From the NCBI GenBank assembly GCA_030429835.1, contig JAUIGC010000017.1, forward strand, positions 1-33,208: 33,208 nt of DNA, in the 5' to 3' direction. A model generated the notes under the pieces. The model was given only the letters and a program-made list of their open reading frames with translations. It ran no database searches and was not told where the DNA came from. The position numbers and the translations under genes were made by a program. The DNA is from Bacteroidia bacterium. GTDB taxonomy: Bacteria; Bacteroidota; Bacteroidia; Flavobacteriales; Flavobacteriaceae. Positions 1 to 8,908 of this stretch are shown in pieces. Within the stretch, counting starts at the first letter, position 1, and each line of letters begins with the position of its first letter.

Positions 1-1
1 T

Positions 2-478
2 AAAGGTGTTTTACCCCAAATGAGGAGACAAGGTTCCGGTCTTATTATCAACATTACCTCTATAGCGGGTTATATGGGATTACCTTATCGTGGAATTTAT
101 TCCGCCACAAAAGGTGCATTAGAACTTATCACAGAAAGTCTAAGGATGGAAATCAAGGATTTTGGGATAACATGCACTTGTTTGGCCCCTGGTGATTTTG
201 CTACCAATATCGCCGCAGGTCGGTATCATGCACCTATAAAGAACGATTCTCCTTATAAAGAATCTTATGGAAAGACATTAAACACCATTGATGAAGATGT
301 GGACAAAGGAGGAGATCCGGAAGAAGTAGCAAAAAAGGTTTTGCAAATAATCAATACGGAAAATCCGAAGGTACATTATAAGGTGGGTGCTCCACTTCAA
401 AAATTTTCAATTGTCCTTAAAAAAGTACTTCCCGATACATGGTACGAACAACTCTTATTAAATCACAGTAAGAAGTAG
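2..478 (+). CDS. SDR-family short-chain dehydrogenase/reductase (5' end outside window)
   Basis: The reading frame is open to the window edge, so this is the C-terminal part of a longer gene; the ATG at 20 is internal. Visible are the SDR catalytic serine in NITSIAG and the YSATK motif (Tyr-x3-Lys), followed by the helix and the CLAPGDF segment that closes the cofactor site. Classical SDRs are about 250-280 residues with an N-terminal TGxxxGxG NAD(P)-binding motif, so roughly 120 residues lie upstream. The family catalyses NAD(P)-dependent alcohol/ketone interconversion, usually in the cytosol. The substrate cannot be told from this fragment. It converges on the lipoprotein gene that ends 22 bases downstream. 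The family call is firm; the specificity is unknown. Confidence 0.9.
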   Translation, partial: KGVLPQMRRQGSGLIINITSIAGYMGLPYRGIYSATKGALELITESLRMEIKDFGITCTCLAPGDFATNIAAGRYHAPIKNDSPYKESYGKTLNTIDEDVDKGGDPEEVAKKVLQIINTENPKVHYKVGAPLQKFSIVLKKVLPDTWYEQLLLNHSKK

Positions 479-499
479 GAGGACAAAGTTCGAATTCAA

Positions 500-1885
500 T
501 TAAAGGTTATTCCAATAAATATTGGAAAAGGCATCCACGATTATAGCATCCTTAGTAATAATGCATTTATTCATGGGATAGAGGATAAGCTTTTCGGTAA
601 GCTGTTCCAAATCGTCCGCTTTGTATTGGCTATGAGCATCAAAACCAAACTTATTAACTATGGTCTTCCAATTATTGGTTTCAGTCCTAAAATTAATACC
701 GATAAAATCATAGTCCGGTTTAAGCGCCTGCAACTCTTTAACACGGCTAAATATATTTTCATAATGGTTTTTATCCGTAGCGGACCAAAAGTAAAAGACA
801 ACTTTTTTATCCTTACTTAAAGAAGGAAGGGAGACCAAAGTATCGTTCATCGATACCACATTAATCTCAGGTATCGGACTATTGGGCTGAATATTACTAA
901 TACCGCTATACAACCTTTCAATCTCCTTAATATGCATATTGTTTCCAGATATCCTCTGGAATTTCTCTATAAATACTTTATTGCTGTCTGCATCGTGTTC
1001 TCGTAACAAATAGTTAAAGGCAACGTTCCTAAAAAGATTGTCCTTGAGTTCTTTTTCACCCACTAGACTATCAATAATAGCCAATTTATGTTGGTTAAAA
1101 TGTAATTGGTTATGGGCAGTACCAGCTTTTTTCCCGCAGAAATGAGAGCAGTTCATATAAGAAAGGTTTCCCATATGAGACTTCATAAAATTATAGTAGG
1201 GTCTAAGATAGATTAAGTTTTTGTTGTTATAATCTATTCCTTTTCTATAGGCATAAAAATCACTTGGTAAATCATGAAGTTCATCTTCACGTAAGGCACC
1301 CCTATGCTTAAATGGATAAATCTCCTTGAACCTGTAAAAGGTATAATTAATGCTTGCCTTGGCAATTTCGTAAGCGGTATTGGAAAGTTTGGCTTCCTTA
1401 TTTAATTCTTCGAGAGCTTGTAGCTTTTCATTTCGTAATTTCTCGATCTTTTCAGAAAAATCATCTCCTTCTAATTCATAAAGCTCAGAATACATTAATT
1501 GTTCCACCTCCTCATCTTCTAAAAAAACCTCTAATAGAAAATTATTTAATTCTTCATTTGTTCCTGAAAAAACCAATGATTCATCAAAATAGAGCGTATT
1601 TAAACGTATCCATACACTATCGCCTTTTTCTAAGTATACATACTGCTGCTCAGGATAGTGGTTGAAGTGGTATAAGCCATCACTTACGTTATCAAATTGG
1701 AAGGAGAACCGATTATCTTTGTCAAGTTTAGCAGAATCCAGAGCATCGCTTCCTTTGAAAAGCACTACATACTCACTTGTTGGATTGACAATTTCCCCAG
1801 CGAAGAAAACACTCTGATCATTGCTTTCAGGTGTATTACATCCAATTAAACATAAAGCAAGAGCAATAGGTAAAAATTTATCCAT
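500..1885 (-). CDS. Lipoprotein with C-terminal thioredoxin-like domain lacking the CxxC motif
   Basis: The protein is about 461 residues. A short signal peptide ends in the lipobox LIGC, so it should be lipid-anchored to an envelope membrane. An N-terminal beta-rich region (about residues 20-100) recalls the domain found before thioredoxin folds in Bacteroidota TlpA/ResA relatives. A long charged helical region follows, and the last 120 residues have a thioredoxin-like pattern: VVFYFWSA strand, helix, DFIGINF strand, and a YPMN loop at the cis-Pro position. The usual WCxxC is replaced by WSATDKNH, so normal disulfide chemistry is not expected. I chose the ATG at 1885 over the one at 1903 because it starts MDKF with a proper signal peptide and because the predicted -7 box at 1910-1917 would start transcription close to 1903. 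Function unknown. Confidence 0.8.
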   Translation of the reverse strand: MDKFLPIALALCLIGCNTPESNDQSVFFAGEIVNPTSEYVVLFKGSDALDSAKLDKDNRFSFQFDNVSDGLYHFNHYPEQQYVYLEKGDSVWIRLNTLYFDESLVFSGTNEELNNFLLEVFLEDEEVEQLMYSELYELEGDDFSEKIEKLRNEKLQALEELNKEAKLSNTAYEIAKASINYTFYRFKEIYPFKHRGALREDELHDLPSDFYAYRKGIDYNNKNLIYLRPYYNFMKSHMGNLSYMNCSHFCGKKAGTAHNQLHFNQHKLAIIDSLVGEKELKDNLFRNVAFNYLLREHDADSNKVFIEKFQRISGNNMHIKEIERLYSGISNIQPNSPIPEINVVSMNDTLVSLPSLSKDKKVVFYFWSATDKNHYENIFSRVKELQALKPDYDFIGINFRTETNNWKTIVNKFGFDAHSQYKADDLEQLTEKLILYPMNKCIITKDAIIVDAFSNIYWNNL

Positions 1886-1909
1886 ACACAAAATGGGCAA
1901 CATTTAGAC

Positions 1910-1917
1910 CAAAAATA
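1910..1917 (-). promoter_or_regulatory. Candidate -7 promoter box of the lipoprotein gene
   Basis: On the minus strand this reads TATTTTTG, matching the Bacteroidota -7 consensus TAnnTTTG. It would start transcription near 1906, giving a leader of about 20 bases to the ATG at 1885. No good -33 TTG was found at the expected distance, so the call is tentative. Confidence 0.4.
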
Positions 1918-2009
1918 AGGATACCACACTTCGCTCCTTGTTAATACCTAGTTAAAAATTAAAGGATTAGGGTGAAAGGCAGGTTGAAGGGGATGATATG
2001 TAATGTTTA

Positions 2010-2041
2010 TTGGTTTTCGCCTTTAAAATTCTGTATTTTTG
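2010..2041 (+). promoter_or_regulatory. Candidate promoter of the ABC-F gene (-33 TTG, -7 TATTTTTG)
   Basis: TTG at 2010-2012 and TATTTTTG at 2034-2041 are separated by 21 bases, within the spacing reported for Bacteroidota sigma-ABfr promoters. Transcription would start near 2045, about 20 bases before the ATG at 2065. This supports that start over the in-frame ATG at 1972, which would lie upstream of the promoter. Confidence 0.55.
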
Positions 2042-2064
2042 CACGGATTTTTAAACAGCACCTT

Positions 2065-3693
2065 ATGTTATCAGTATCCAATTTATCAGTTCAGTTTGGA
2101 AAAAGAATCTTATTCGATGAAGTCAACGTGTCCTTTACGGAGGGCAACTGCTATGGGATAATTGGAGCCAATGGAGCAGGGAAATCTACCTTTTTAAAAA
2201 TATTATCGGGACAGATGGACCCTACATCCGGACATGTACATCTGGAGCCTGGTAAAAGAATGTCCATTTTGGAGCAGGACCATAATGCTTCAGACGAATA
2301 CACCGTTCTGGAAACCGTGGTCAAAGGCAATAAGCCACTCTATGATATAAAAAAAGAAATTGATGCCTTGTATGCCGATTACAATGATGAAAATGCCGAT
2401 AGGATAGGGGAGCTGCAAGTGCAATTCGAAGAAATGAATGGGTGGAATGCAGATAGTGACGCCGCCGCTCTATTATCTAATTTGGGCATTGGTGAAGAAA
2501 TGCACTATACATTGATGTCCGAAATGGATTCCAAACTCAAGGTTAGGGTACTTTTGGCCCAGGCCCTTTTTGGTAGTCCCGATGTTTTGATCATGGATGA
2601 GCCCACCAACGATTTGGATTACGAGACCATCAATTGGTTGGAAAATTTTTTGGCCGATTATGAAAATACGGTAATCGTAGTCTCACATGACCGTCATTTC
2701 CTAGATACAGTCTGTACCCATATTGGGGATATTGACTTTGGTAAATTGAACCTTTATTCCGGTAATTACACTTTCTGGTATGAAAGTAGCCAGTTGGCGG
2801 CAAGACAAAGGGCGCAACAGAATAAAAAGGCAGAGGAAAAGGCCAAGGAGCTACAGGAATTCATTATGCGATTCAGTGCCAACGTGGCAAAAAGCAAGCA
2901 GGCCACCTCCAGAAAGAAAATGCTATCCAAATTAAAGGTGGATGACATAAAACCTTCCAGTAGAAGATATCCTGCCATTATTTTTGAGAGGGAACGTGAG
3001 GCCGGTGATCAAATATTGAATGTGGATGGTCTAAAAGCTACCACTGAGGAAGGCGAAGTTTTGTTTGACAATGTCAACATCAACTTGGCAAAAGGAGATA
3101 AAATAGCAGTTATTTCAAGGGATTCGAGGGCAACCACAGCCTTTTATGAAATCATCAACGGAAACAAAAAAGCGGACGAAGGAAATTACAATTGGGGAGT
3201 TACTACCACTCAATCCTATTTACCTGCGGACAATTCCAGTTTTTTTACCCAAGATATCAACTTGGTAGATTGGTTAAGACAATGGGCAAAGACCGAGGAG
3301 GAGCGCGAAGAAGTTTATATCAGGGGGTTTTTGGGTAAAATGTTGTTCAGTGGAGAAGAGGCCCTTAAAAAGTGTACCGTACTCTCTGGAGGAGAAAAAG
3401 TAAGGTGCATGTTAAGTAGAATGATGATGCTTAGAGCGAACGTGCTTATGTTGGATGAACCTACGAACCATTTAGATCTGGAAAGTATCACGGCATTCAA
3501 TAATTCCTTAAAGAATTTTAAGGGAACTGTGCTCTTCACCACCCATGATCACGAGTTTGCACAGACTGTTGCCAACAGAATCATAGAATTGACACCCAAA
3601 GGCAACATTGACCGATATTCTACGTTTGATGAATATATGTCGGACAAGGCATTGAAGGAACAGAGGGGCAAGATGTATGCTGTTCCAGCGTAA
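2065..3693 (+). CDS. ABC-F family ATPase (YbiT-like), with one degenerate composite ATP site
   Basis: The protein is 542 residues with two ABC ATPase domains in tandem and no membrane segments, as in the ribosome-associated ABC-F family. Domain 1 has an intact Walker A (GANGAGKST, 34-42), Walker B (LIMDEPTNDLD, about 175-185) and a switch His (VSHDRHF), but at the LSGG signature position it reads MDSK (154-157). Domain 2 has an intact signature (LSGGEK, 440-445), Walker B (LMLDEPTNHLD) and His (TTHDHEF), but its Walker A position reads SRDSRATTA (351-359) without the phosphate-binding Lys. A charged helical linker (about 240-300) joins the domains. The start at MLSVSN fits the family and the upstream promoter. 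ABC-F proteins act on translating ribosomes or confer antibiotic protection; which applies here is unknown. The lipoprotein gene 26 bases downstream may be cotranscribed. Confidence 0.95.
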   Translation: MLSVSNLSVQFGKRILFDEVNVSFTEGNCYGIIGANGAGKSTFLKILSGQMDPTSGHVHLEPGKRMSILEQDHNASDEYTVLETVVKGNKPLYDIKKEIDALYADYNDENADRIGELQVQFEEMNGWNADSDAAALLSNLGIGEEMHYTLMSEMDSKLKVRVLLAQALFGSPDVLIMDEPTNDLDYETINWLENFLADYENTVIVVSHDRHFLDTVCTHIGDIDFGKLNLYSGNYTFWYESSQLAARQRAQQNKKAEEKAKELQEFIMRFSANVAKSKQATSRKKMLSKLKVDDIKPSSRRYPAIIFEREREAGDQILNVDGLKATTEEGEVLFDNVNINLAKGDKIAVISRDSRATTAFYEIINGNKKADEGNYNWGVTTTQSYLPADNSSFFTQDINLVDWLRQWAKTEEEREEVYIRGFLGKMLFSGEEALKKCTVLSGGEKVRCMLSRMMMLRANVLMLDEPTNHLDLESITAFNNSLKNFKGTVLFTTHDHEFAQTVANRIIELTPKGNIDRYSTFDEYMSDKALKEQRGKMYAVPA

Positions 3694-3719
3694 GGAAGTA
3701 TAACCCAAATCGATACATC

Positions 3720-4844
3720 ATGAAGACCTACACCTACAAGGTCGGCATATTGCTGATGGCTTTCTTGGCCGCATGCACTAAACCTGCCGCAGAGCCCCAA
3801 GAGATTGATACTCCATTAACTTTTGAATCAGACTATACCCTTTTGATGGACCAAAACAGTGTTTTGACCACCCAAAGTGTCTTATCATCCGAAAGTGGAA
3901 TGGTATCAGAAACTCATGATTTGAATTTCCCGTCATTTCCCTCAACAGAAATTTCTTATTCGGATGGAAATACATTTAGCTTTTTTGAAGTCACATCGGA
4001 TTGTAAGGGAAAGATCTTACGATATGATTTTGATTCTGGTGACTATCAAATGATAGAAACCTTTTTGAATCTAGATGCGTGTGACTTAAATATTACGTCC
4101 ATCGCACACGACAACACCCATGTTTTTCTAAGCTTTATTAAAAGTGAAGTGGGTAAATCCGATTCGTATTTCGTTAGGATTATCAATTTGAACGATACCG
4201 AAAGTGCAGTAGATGTAGAACTTGGTTTAAAACCAATGTTTATGGTTCCCAATCAGGAAAAACTATTTGTACTTGCCCATGATATTGAAATTACAGATGA
4301 AAATGGAATCATTGTTATAGACATTAATGGTCAATCTACTGTTTATGAAAAGCTGATTGGATTTAATGCGAAGAAAATCTTTAAGGCAAAAGATGGAAAT
4401 ATTGTAATTAGTTACCCAGAACTACATACAAAAATGAACAGCAGTACTTTTGAAGAGCTTTATACTCAATATGGAGAAACACTTCGCCCTAATTTATATG
4501 CATCCGCATACTATAAATTTGATTCTACCAATAAGTTGTACTATATAATGAACACGGAAGAAGGCCAAGTGATGAAAATTCCTGCCGTTTATGATTTTCA
4601 AGCCAATAAGGCTACGTTGTACTATTTCAACAACTTTTTGTCTGAAGCAAAAGCTACTGAACTGAACATTAAATCAGCCTCGGCCGTGGGATATGATGAG
4701 AAGAACGGATTCATTCTAGTGGGATACCAAAAAAACGGGAACGATAATACAGGTGGTTTGCTTCGCTTAACCCCATCGCCAAATTTCACCTATGTTGATA
4801 ACATAAATTTGAGCGCCGTTCCAAAGGCCATCATAGTACAGTAA
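3720..4844 (+). CDS. Hypothetical lipoprotein, beta-propeller-like
   Basis: The 374-residue protein begins with a signal peptide ending in the lipobox LAAC (Cys19), so it is expected to be a lipidated envelope protein. The rest is rich in alternating beta-strand segments with aspartates and glycines, such as GKILRYDFDSGDYQM, NGIIVIDINGQ and NGFILVGYQKNG, spaced like blades of a beta-propeller. I recognise no catalytic motif or named family. It follows the ABC-F gene by 26 bases in the same direction and has no -7 box of its own that I can see, so it may be read through from it. The next gene is convergent and ends 9 bases away. The propeller fold is inferred from pattern only. Confidence 0.75.
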   Translation: MKTYTYKVGILLMAFLAACTKPAAEPQEIDTPLTFESDYTLLMDQNSVLTTQSVLSSESGMVSETHDLNFPSFPSTEISYSDGNTFSFFEVTSDCKGKILRYDFDSGDYQMIETFLNLDACDLNITSIAHDNTHVFLSFIKSEVGKSDSYFVRIINLNDTESAVDVELGLKPMFMVPNQEKLFVLAHDIEITDENGIIVIDINGQSTVYEKLIGFNAKKIFKAKDGNIVISYPELHTKMNSSTFEELYTQYGETLRPNLYASAYYKFDSTNKLYYIMNTEEGQVMKIPAVYDFQANKATLYYFNNFLSEAKATELNIKSASAVGYDEKNGFILVGYQKNGNDNTGGLLRLTPSPNFTYVDNINLSAVPKAIIVQ

Positions 4845-4852
4845 AAAACTCC

Positions 4853-5578
4853 TTAGGCATTAAAGTATTTACTATTCCATATGGCGGGACTAAAATTTTT
4901 CCCAAGGGCAAAACCATAGAAAATTGCAACGGCAACTATGCTTTTGAACATAAAGAAAAATAATATTCCAAACTCGGCCACCGAATTCGATTTTGAAAAT
5001 AGCCCGTTCGGAATTAAAAGAGTGGCAAGGTAACTGATAAGAACAATTACAAAAATTAGGTTTCCCACGTTCTTAAAAGGCCACATCATCATTTTCCTGA
5101 AAGGATGCAGATCATTGCCCCATTTATGGATTAGATAGTAATAACCATTACCTATAGGTGCAAATAAAAGTGGGTCGTCCTTATCTTGCAGTTTAAAAAG
5201 CCTTGAAGGTGCAATTATTTTAAATCCTTTGATTTCCATGGCATGTTCCCGTTCCAGCTTTCTAATTTTGGATAAGGCTTCCACAGGAATCTCACCTTTA
5301 AAGTATTTACTGTCCAAGAACCTAAGTCGGTAATCAATGCAAAGATTTTTTATCTGATCGATGTGAAAGATTTTATCGGAATCTAAAAGTTCAAAATCAA
5401 AGAAATTTACCTCTGGAGAAATGTTAGTCTGGGAAAGGTTGTCTTCTATACGGGAATAGGTTTTGTCCAGTTGATCAAGGATATTTTTTACCTCCCCCAG
5501 TACTTTATCTTCTGACTGCTTTTGCTTTTCTTTCTCTAAATGTAACTTTTGTAAAAGATTCGTTTTTGGAAATAGCAT
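4853..5578 (-). CDS. Hypothetical membrane protein with N-terminal coiled-coil region
   Basis: The protein is about 241 residues from the start MLFPKTNLLQK. The N-terminal third is strongly charged and helical (residues about 5-50, many K/E/Q), probably a coiled coil. A soluble middle part with IAPSRLFKL and APIGNGYYYLIHKWGNDLHPFRKMMMWPFKN follows, then two hydrophobic segments (NLIFVIVLISYLATLLIP and GILFFFMFKSIVAVAIFYGFAL) near the C-terminus, suggesting a cytoplasmic head on an inner-membrane hairpin. The ATG at 5578 is preferred over the one at 5638 because a TAnnTTTG box at 5602-5609 lies between them, and because the extra 20 residues look like translated leader. No recognised family. 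It lies back to back with the fasciclin gene. Confidence 0.7.
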   Translation of the reverse strand: MLFPKTNLLQKLHLEKEKQKQSEDKVLGEVKNILDQLDKTYSRIEDNLSQTNISPEVNFFDFELLDSDKIFHIDQIKNLCIDYRLRFLDSKYFKGEIPVEALSKIRKLEREHAMEIKGFKIIAPSRLFKLQDKDDPLLFAPIGNGYYYLIHKWGNDLHPFRKMMMWPFKNVGNLIFVIVLISYLATLLIPNGLFSKSNSVAEFGILFFFMFKSIVAVAIFYGFALGKNFSPAIWNSKYFNA

Positions 5579-5601
5579 ATTCTTTTTTTTAGCAACTTTC
5601 T

Positions 5602-5609
5602 CAAAGTTA
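5602..5609 (-). promoter_or_regulatory. Candidate -7 promoter box of the hypothetical membrane protein gene
   Basis: The minus strand reads TAACTTTG, an exact match to TAnnTTTG. It would start transcription near 5598 and give a leader of about 20 bases before the ATG at 5578. No convincing -33 element is visible at the expected spacing. Confidence 0.4.
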
Positions 5610-5783
5610 GACAATAAATGAACCCGAGGGAAGGGCAATAATTTTTTGAAAACGTTAAAAATATGTTAAATAGAATTTACACGCTTTTTTATACTATGGA
5701 TTTTGGACCTAAGATTGTATATTGTCGACGATTGATGGCCGTTCATCGATCAATGCCCATTGCCCCAACCAAGAACCTTAAAA

Positions 5784-6347
5784 ATGAAAACCTGGACACT
5801 CCCCCTGTCTCTCTTAATAGGATTTTTTTTTGCATTTAGCAGTGCTCAAGAACCTCAAAAGGAACAGTCTTCAACGCACCTTGTTGATTTTGGGAATTCC
5901 ATTTTATCGAATACGGAAAACACAACCAGTCACAGTGTATTATTGGCGGCACTCAGGGCTTCGGATTTAGATTGTCTTTTGGACTACGACGCCCAATTCA
6001 CAGTTTTCGCCCCTTCCAATGCTGCCTTTAACAAGCTTTCCGATGTCACCAAAAAATTACTTCTAAACCCGGACAATAAAGAAAAGCTTAAGGCTATAAT
6101 GTCCTATCATATCATTGCCGGCAAGTTATCGGCCTCCAATATTTTAAGGGCTATGTGCCGGGGAAACGGCCAGGCCTCCTTTACTACTATTTTAGGTGAA
6201 AAAATAACGGCCACTATGAACGGAATAGATATTGTCTTAACCGATAACAAAGGTAACAAGGCTAAGATAGTTACCGCAGATTCCGAACAGAGCAACGGAT
6301 TCATACATGAAATAGACAGTGTATTCTTTCCAGTGAACTTATTTTAA
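5784..6347 (+). CDS. Fasciclin (FAS1) domain protein, secreted
   Basis: The protein is 187 residues from ATG 5784. A Sec signal peptide (MKTWTLPLSLLIGFFFAFSSAQ) is followed by a single FAS1 domain filling the rest. Recognisable FAS1 elements are the FTVFAPSNAAF box, the YHIIAGKLSASNI segment with the conserved YH, and the C-terminal NGFIHEIDSVFFP strand. FAS1 domains act in extracellular or periplasmic adhesion and matrix binding; bacterial single-domain versions have no assigned enzymatic role. The in-frame TTG at 5760 was rejected as a start because the signal peptide begins at the ATG. The stop lies 2 bases from the end of convergent pheT. A near-match to the -7 box (TATATTG, near 5718-5724) lies upstream but is not convincing. 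Confidence 0.9.
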   Translation: MKTWTLPLSLLIGFFFAFSSAQEPQKEQSSTHLVDFGNSILSNTENTTSHSVLLAALRASDLDCLLDYDAQFTVFAPSNAAFNKLSDVTKKLLLNPDNKEKLKAIMSYHIIAGKLSASNILRAMCRGNGQASFTTILGEKITATMNGIDIVLTDNKGNKAKIVTADSEQSNGFIHEIDSVFFPVNLF

Positions 6348-6349
6348 CC

Positions 6350-8782
6350 TTACCTAAGTTCTGCCCCAAGCTCCCTTTCATAGTTGTTTTGGAGCTTGTT
6401 CATAATTTTATCTATTTGCTTATCCGTCAAGGTACTGGACGTGTCCTTTAGCGTAAAACTTACCGCATATGATTTTTTTCCAGCGGGTAGTTTATTACCC
6501 TGATAAACATCAAATAAACTTATGTTTGTTAACAGCTTTCTTTCCGTCTTGAAGCCTAAATCGTATACTTCTTTAAATGTGGTGGAATCGTCCAACATAA
6601 GTGCAAAATCCCTTTTGACTTCTGGATATTTGGAAATTTCCTTAAATTCAATCCCCGATTTGTTCAGGTTGTTTAAAATATCATCCCATTTAAAGTCGGC
6701 AAAGAAAATTTGTTGTTTTATATCAAAGTGCTTGGTAATACCTTTTTTAATAATCCCAAAGGATACTAGGGTAGTACCTTCCATGTTTTTATAGGAAATT
6801 CCCTCGGAGAACAATAAAGATTCATCCGGCCCACTGTAAAAATCCAATATTCCCAAACGCTCAAGAATTGTATCTACAATGGACTTTAATTGGAAGAAAT
6901 CAGTTTTTTTGGCTGGTTCGGTCCAACTGTTTTCGTTCATTTCTCCACTAAGTAAAACACTTAAAAACTTTTCTTCGATATGTTCATTATTTCCTTCGTG
7001 GTACGTCTTACCAAACTCGAACAACTTTAAATTTTGACGTTTTCTATTGATATTGAAACTCGCCGATTCCAATACGGAAAACAGGGAAGATTTTCTAAGC
7101 ACGGATAATTCACCGCTAAGAGGGTTTATTATGTTGACATGCTTTCTTTCTTTTAAATCACCTTCCATTAAATTACTATAGTCTGGAGAGGTCAAACTAT
7201 TGGTCAATGTTTCAAAGTAACCCCTAGAGGCGAGCAAATCTCCAATGATGTGTTGAATTTTATAATCTTCAAAAGGACTGGTAGAGGCCACAGAAGCATT
7301 GAGTTTCTCGCTAAATGCGACATTGTTATAACCATAAACCCTAAGGATTTCTTCAATAACATCCACCTGACGTCGAACATCCACCCGATAGGATGGGACT
7401 GTTAATCCCATACCTGCTTCCGTCACGTTCTTGACCTTGATATCCAAGGATGCCAAAATCGATTTTATGGTATCTTGCGGAATGTTTTGCCCAATGAGCT
7501 TATTAATTTTTTCGAAGGCCAAAAATACTTCAAAGTCTTTATGCTTGTTGGGATAAAGGTCAATAATATCCGAAGTGATTTCGCCTCCCGCTATTTCCTT
7601 GATCAATAATGCAGCGCGCTTAAGGCTGTATTCAACATTTTCAATATCGATACCCCTTTCAAATCTAAAGGAGGCATCTGTATTGAGTCCATGTCTTTTT
7701 GCGGTCTTACGAATGGATACAGGATCAAAATAGGCGCTTTCCAAGAAAATGGAGGTCGTATGTTCCGTGACCCCAGAATGTATTCCTCCAAAGACACCCG
7801 CAATACACATAGGTTTTTCAACATCACAAATCATGAGGTCATCCTCGTGCAATTCTCTTTCTATACCATCAAGTGTTGTAAACTTGGTTCCTTTTGGAAG
7901 TGTTTTTACCTCAATTTTATTCCCCTTTATTTTGTTGGCGTCAAATGCATGTAAGGGCTGTCCCAGTTCGTGCAAAACATAATTTGTAGCATCAACCACA
8001 TTGTTTTTTGGAGTGAGACCTATAGCCTTTAATCGGTTCTTAAGCCAATCGGGAGAAGGTTGCACAAGAATATTGCTTAAGGTTACTCCACAATATCTTG
8101 GGGCCAAGCTATTGTTTTTCACATCTACATCAATTCTTAAAGATCTGTTGGAAACATTGAAATGGCTTACCGGGGGAGTAATTAATTCCTTGTTTATTTC
8201 CTTCTGTTTTAAGCCGGCCTTTAAATCCCTGGCAACACCAAAGTGGCTCATGGCATCTGCTCTATTGGGTGTTAGGCCAATCTCAAAAACCTCGTCTTTT
8301 TCTACCTTAAACACTTCAGAAGCCAAGGTTCCCGGTTTTAGGCTATCCTCCAAGATCATAATCCCATCATGGCTTTCCCCTAGACCAAGCTCATCCTCGG
8401 CACAAATCATCCCATGGCTTTCCTCCCCTCTAATCTTTCCCTTTTTGATTTTCCAAGCTTCTCCGTCTTTTGTGTATAAGGTGGTACCTATAGTGGCTAC
8501 AGGTACTTTTTGTCCTTTTGCTACATTAGGAGCTCCACAAACAATCTGCAAAGGCTCATCACCACCAATATCTACTTTGGTAACTTTTAAGCGATCGGCA
8601 TTGCCGTGTTGCTCACAGCTCAATACATGACCGACTACTATACCGTCCAATCCACCCTTTACAGATTCAAAGGCCTCAATACCTTCTACTTCCAATCCTA
8701 AATCTGTGAGGAGTTCCCCTGTTTTTTGGGAGTTCCAATCTATATTGATAAACTGTTTAAGCCAGTTGTAAGAAATCTTCAT
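6350..8782 (-). CDS. pheT: Phenylalanine--tRNA ligase beta subunit
   Basis: The 810-residue length is normal for bacterial PheT, which pairs with PheS to charge tRNA-Phe. In order there are an N-terminal tRNA-binding EMAP/OB domain (about 40-150, with IVCGAPNVAKGQKVPVA), the B3/B4 editing domain (about 215-390, with GVTLSNILVQPSPDWLKNRL and ATNYVLHELGQPLHAFD), the B5 domain (about 400-470), the catalytically inactive class II core (about 480-690) and the C-terminal anticodon-binding FDX-ACB domain (about 715-810, starting KYPEVKRDFALML). All parts look complete. The gene stands alone here; pheS is not in the window. A promoter-like pair lies 20-50 bases upstream. Confidence 0.98.
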   Translation of the reverse strand: MKISYNWLKQFINIDWNSQKTGELLTDLGLEVEGIEAFESVKGGLDGIVVGHVLSCEQHGNADRLKVTKVDIGGDEPLQIVCGAPNVAKGQKVPVATIGTTLYTKDGEAWKIKKGKIRGEESHGMICAEDELGLGESHDGIMILEDSLKPGTLASEVFKVEKDEVFEIGLTPNRADAMSHFGVARDLKAGLKQKEINKELITPPVSHFNVSNRSLRIDVDVKNNSLAPRYCGVTLSNILVQPSPDWLKNRLKAIGLTPKNNVVDATNYVLHELGQPLHAFDANKIKGNKIEVKTLPKGTKFTTLDGIERELHEDDLMICDVEKPMCIAGVFGGIHSGVTEHTTSIFLESAYFDPVSIRKTAKRHGLNTDASFRFERGIDIENVEYSLKRAALLIKEIAGGEITSDIIDLYPNKHKDFEVFLAFEKINKLIGQNIPQDTIKSILASLDIKVKNVTEAGMGLTVPSYRVDVRRQVDVIEEILRVYGYNNVAFSEKLNASVASTSPFEDYKIQHIIGDLLASRGYFETLTNSLTSPDYSNLMEGDLKERKHVNIINPLSGELSVLRKSSLFSVLESASFNINRKRQNLKLFEFGKTYHEGNNEHIEEKFLSVLLSGEMNENSWTEPAKKTDFFQLKSIVDTILERLGILDFYSGPDESLLFSEGISYKNMEGTTLVSFGIIKKGITKHFDIKQQIFFADFKWDDILNNLNKSGIEFKEISKYPEVKRDFALMLDDSTTFKEVYDLGFKTERKLLTNISLFDVYQGNKLPAGKKSYAVSFTLKDTSSTLTDKQIDKIMNKLQNNYERELGAELR

Positions 8783-8801
8783 TCGTTCAATTTAAAGCCC
8801 G

Positions 8802-8832
8802 TAAAGATAAAACAATGGTGTAAGAGATTCAA
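8802..8832 (-). promoter_or_regulatory. Candidate pheT promoter
   Basis: On the minus strand, TTG (8832-8830) is followed after 20 bases by TATCTTTA (8809-8802), one mismatch from TAnnTTTG. Transcription would begin near 8798, leaving a leader of about 16 bases. The mismatch makes it tentative. Confidence 0.35.
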
Positions 8833-8908
8833 CAGGGATGGGATTGTTTTATCCTTAATTTTAAAAAGAGGTTTTTAAGTTGTTAATTCGCAAAAGAATC
8901 CACAGACT

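Noticed and set aside
1972-2064. Upstream start for the ABC-F gene
   Set aside because: The added 31 residues are not part of the family and lie upstream of the predicted promoter.
5731-5754. Inverted repeat ATTGAT...ATCAAT before the fasciclin gene
   Set aside because: The stem is only 6 bases with competing inner pairing and no fit to a promoter, so chance is likely in A/T-rich DNA.
8001-8630. Long open frame (209 codons) on the plus strand within pheT
   Set aside because: It is wholly antisense to the conserved pheT domains, has no recognisable domain or promoter, and its composition is what a reverse frame of an A/T-rich gene gives.
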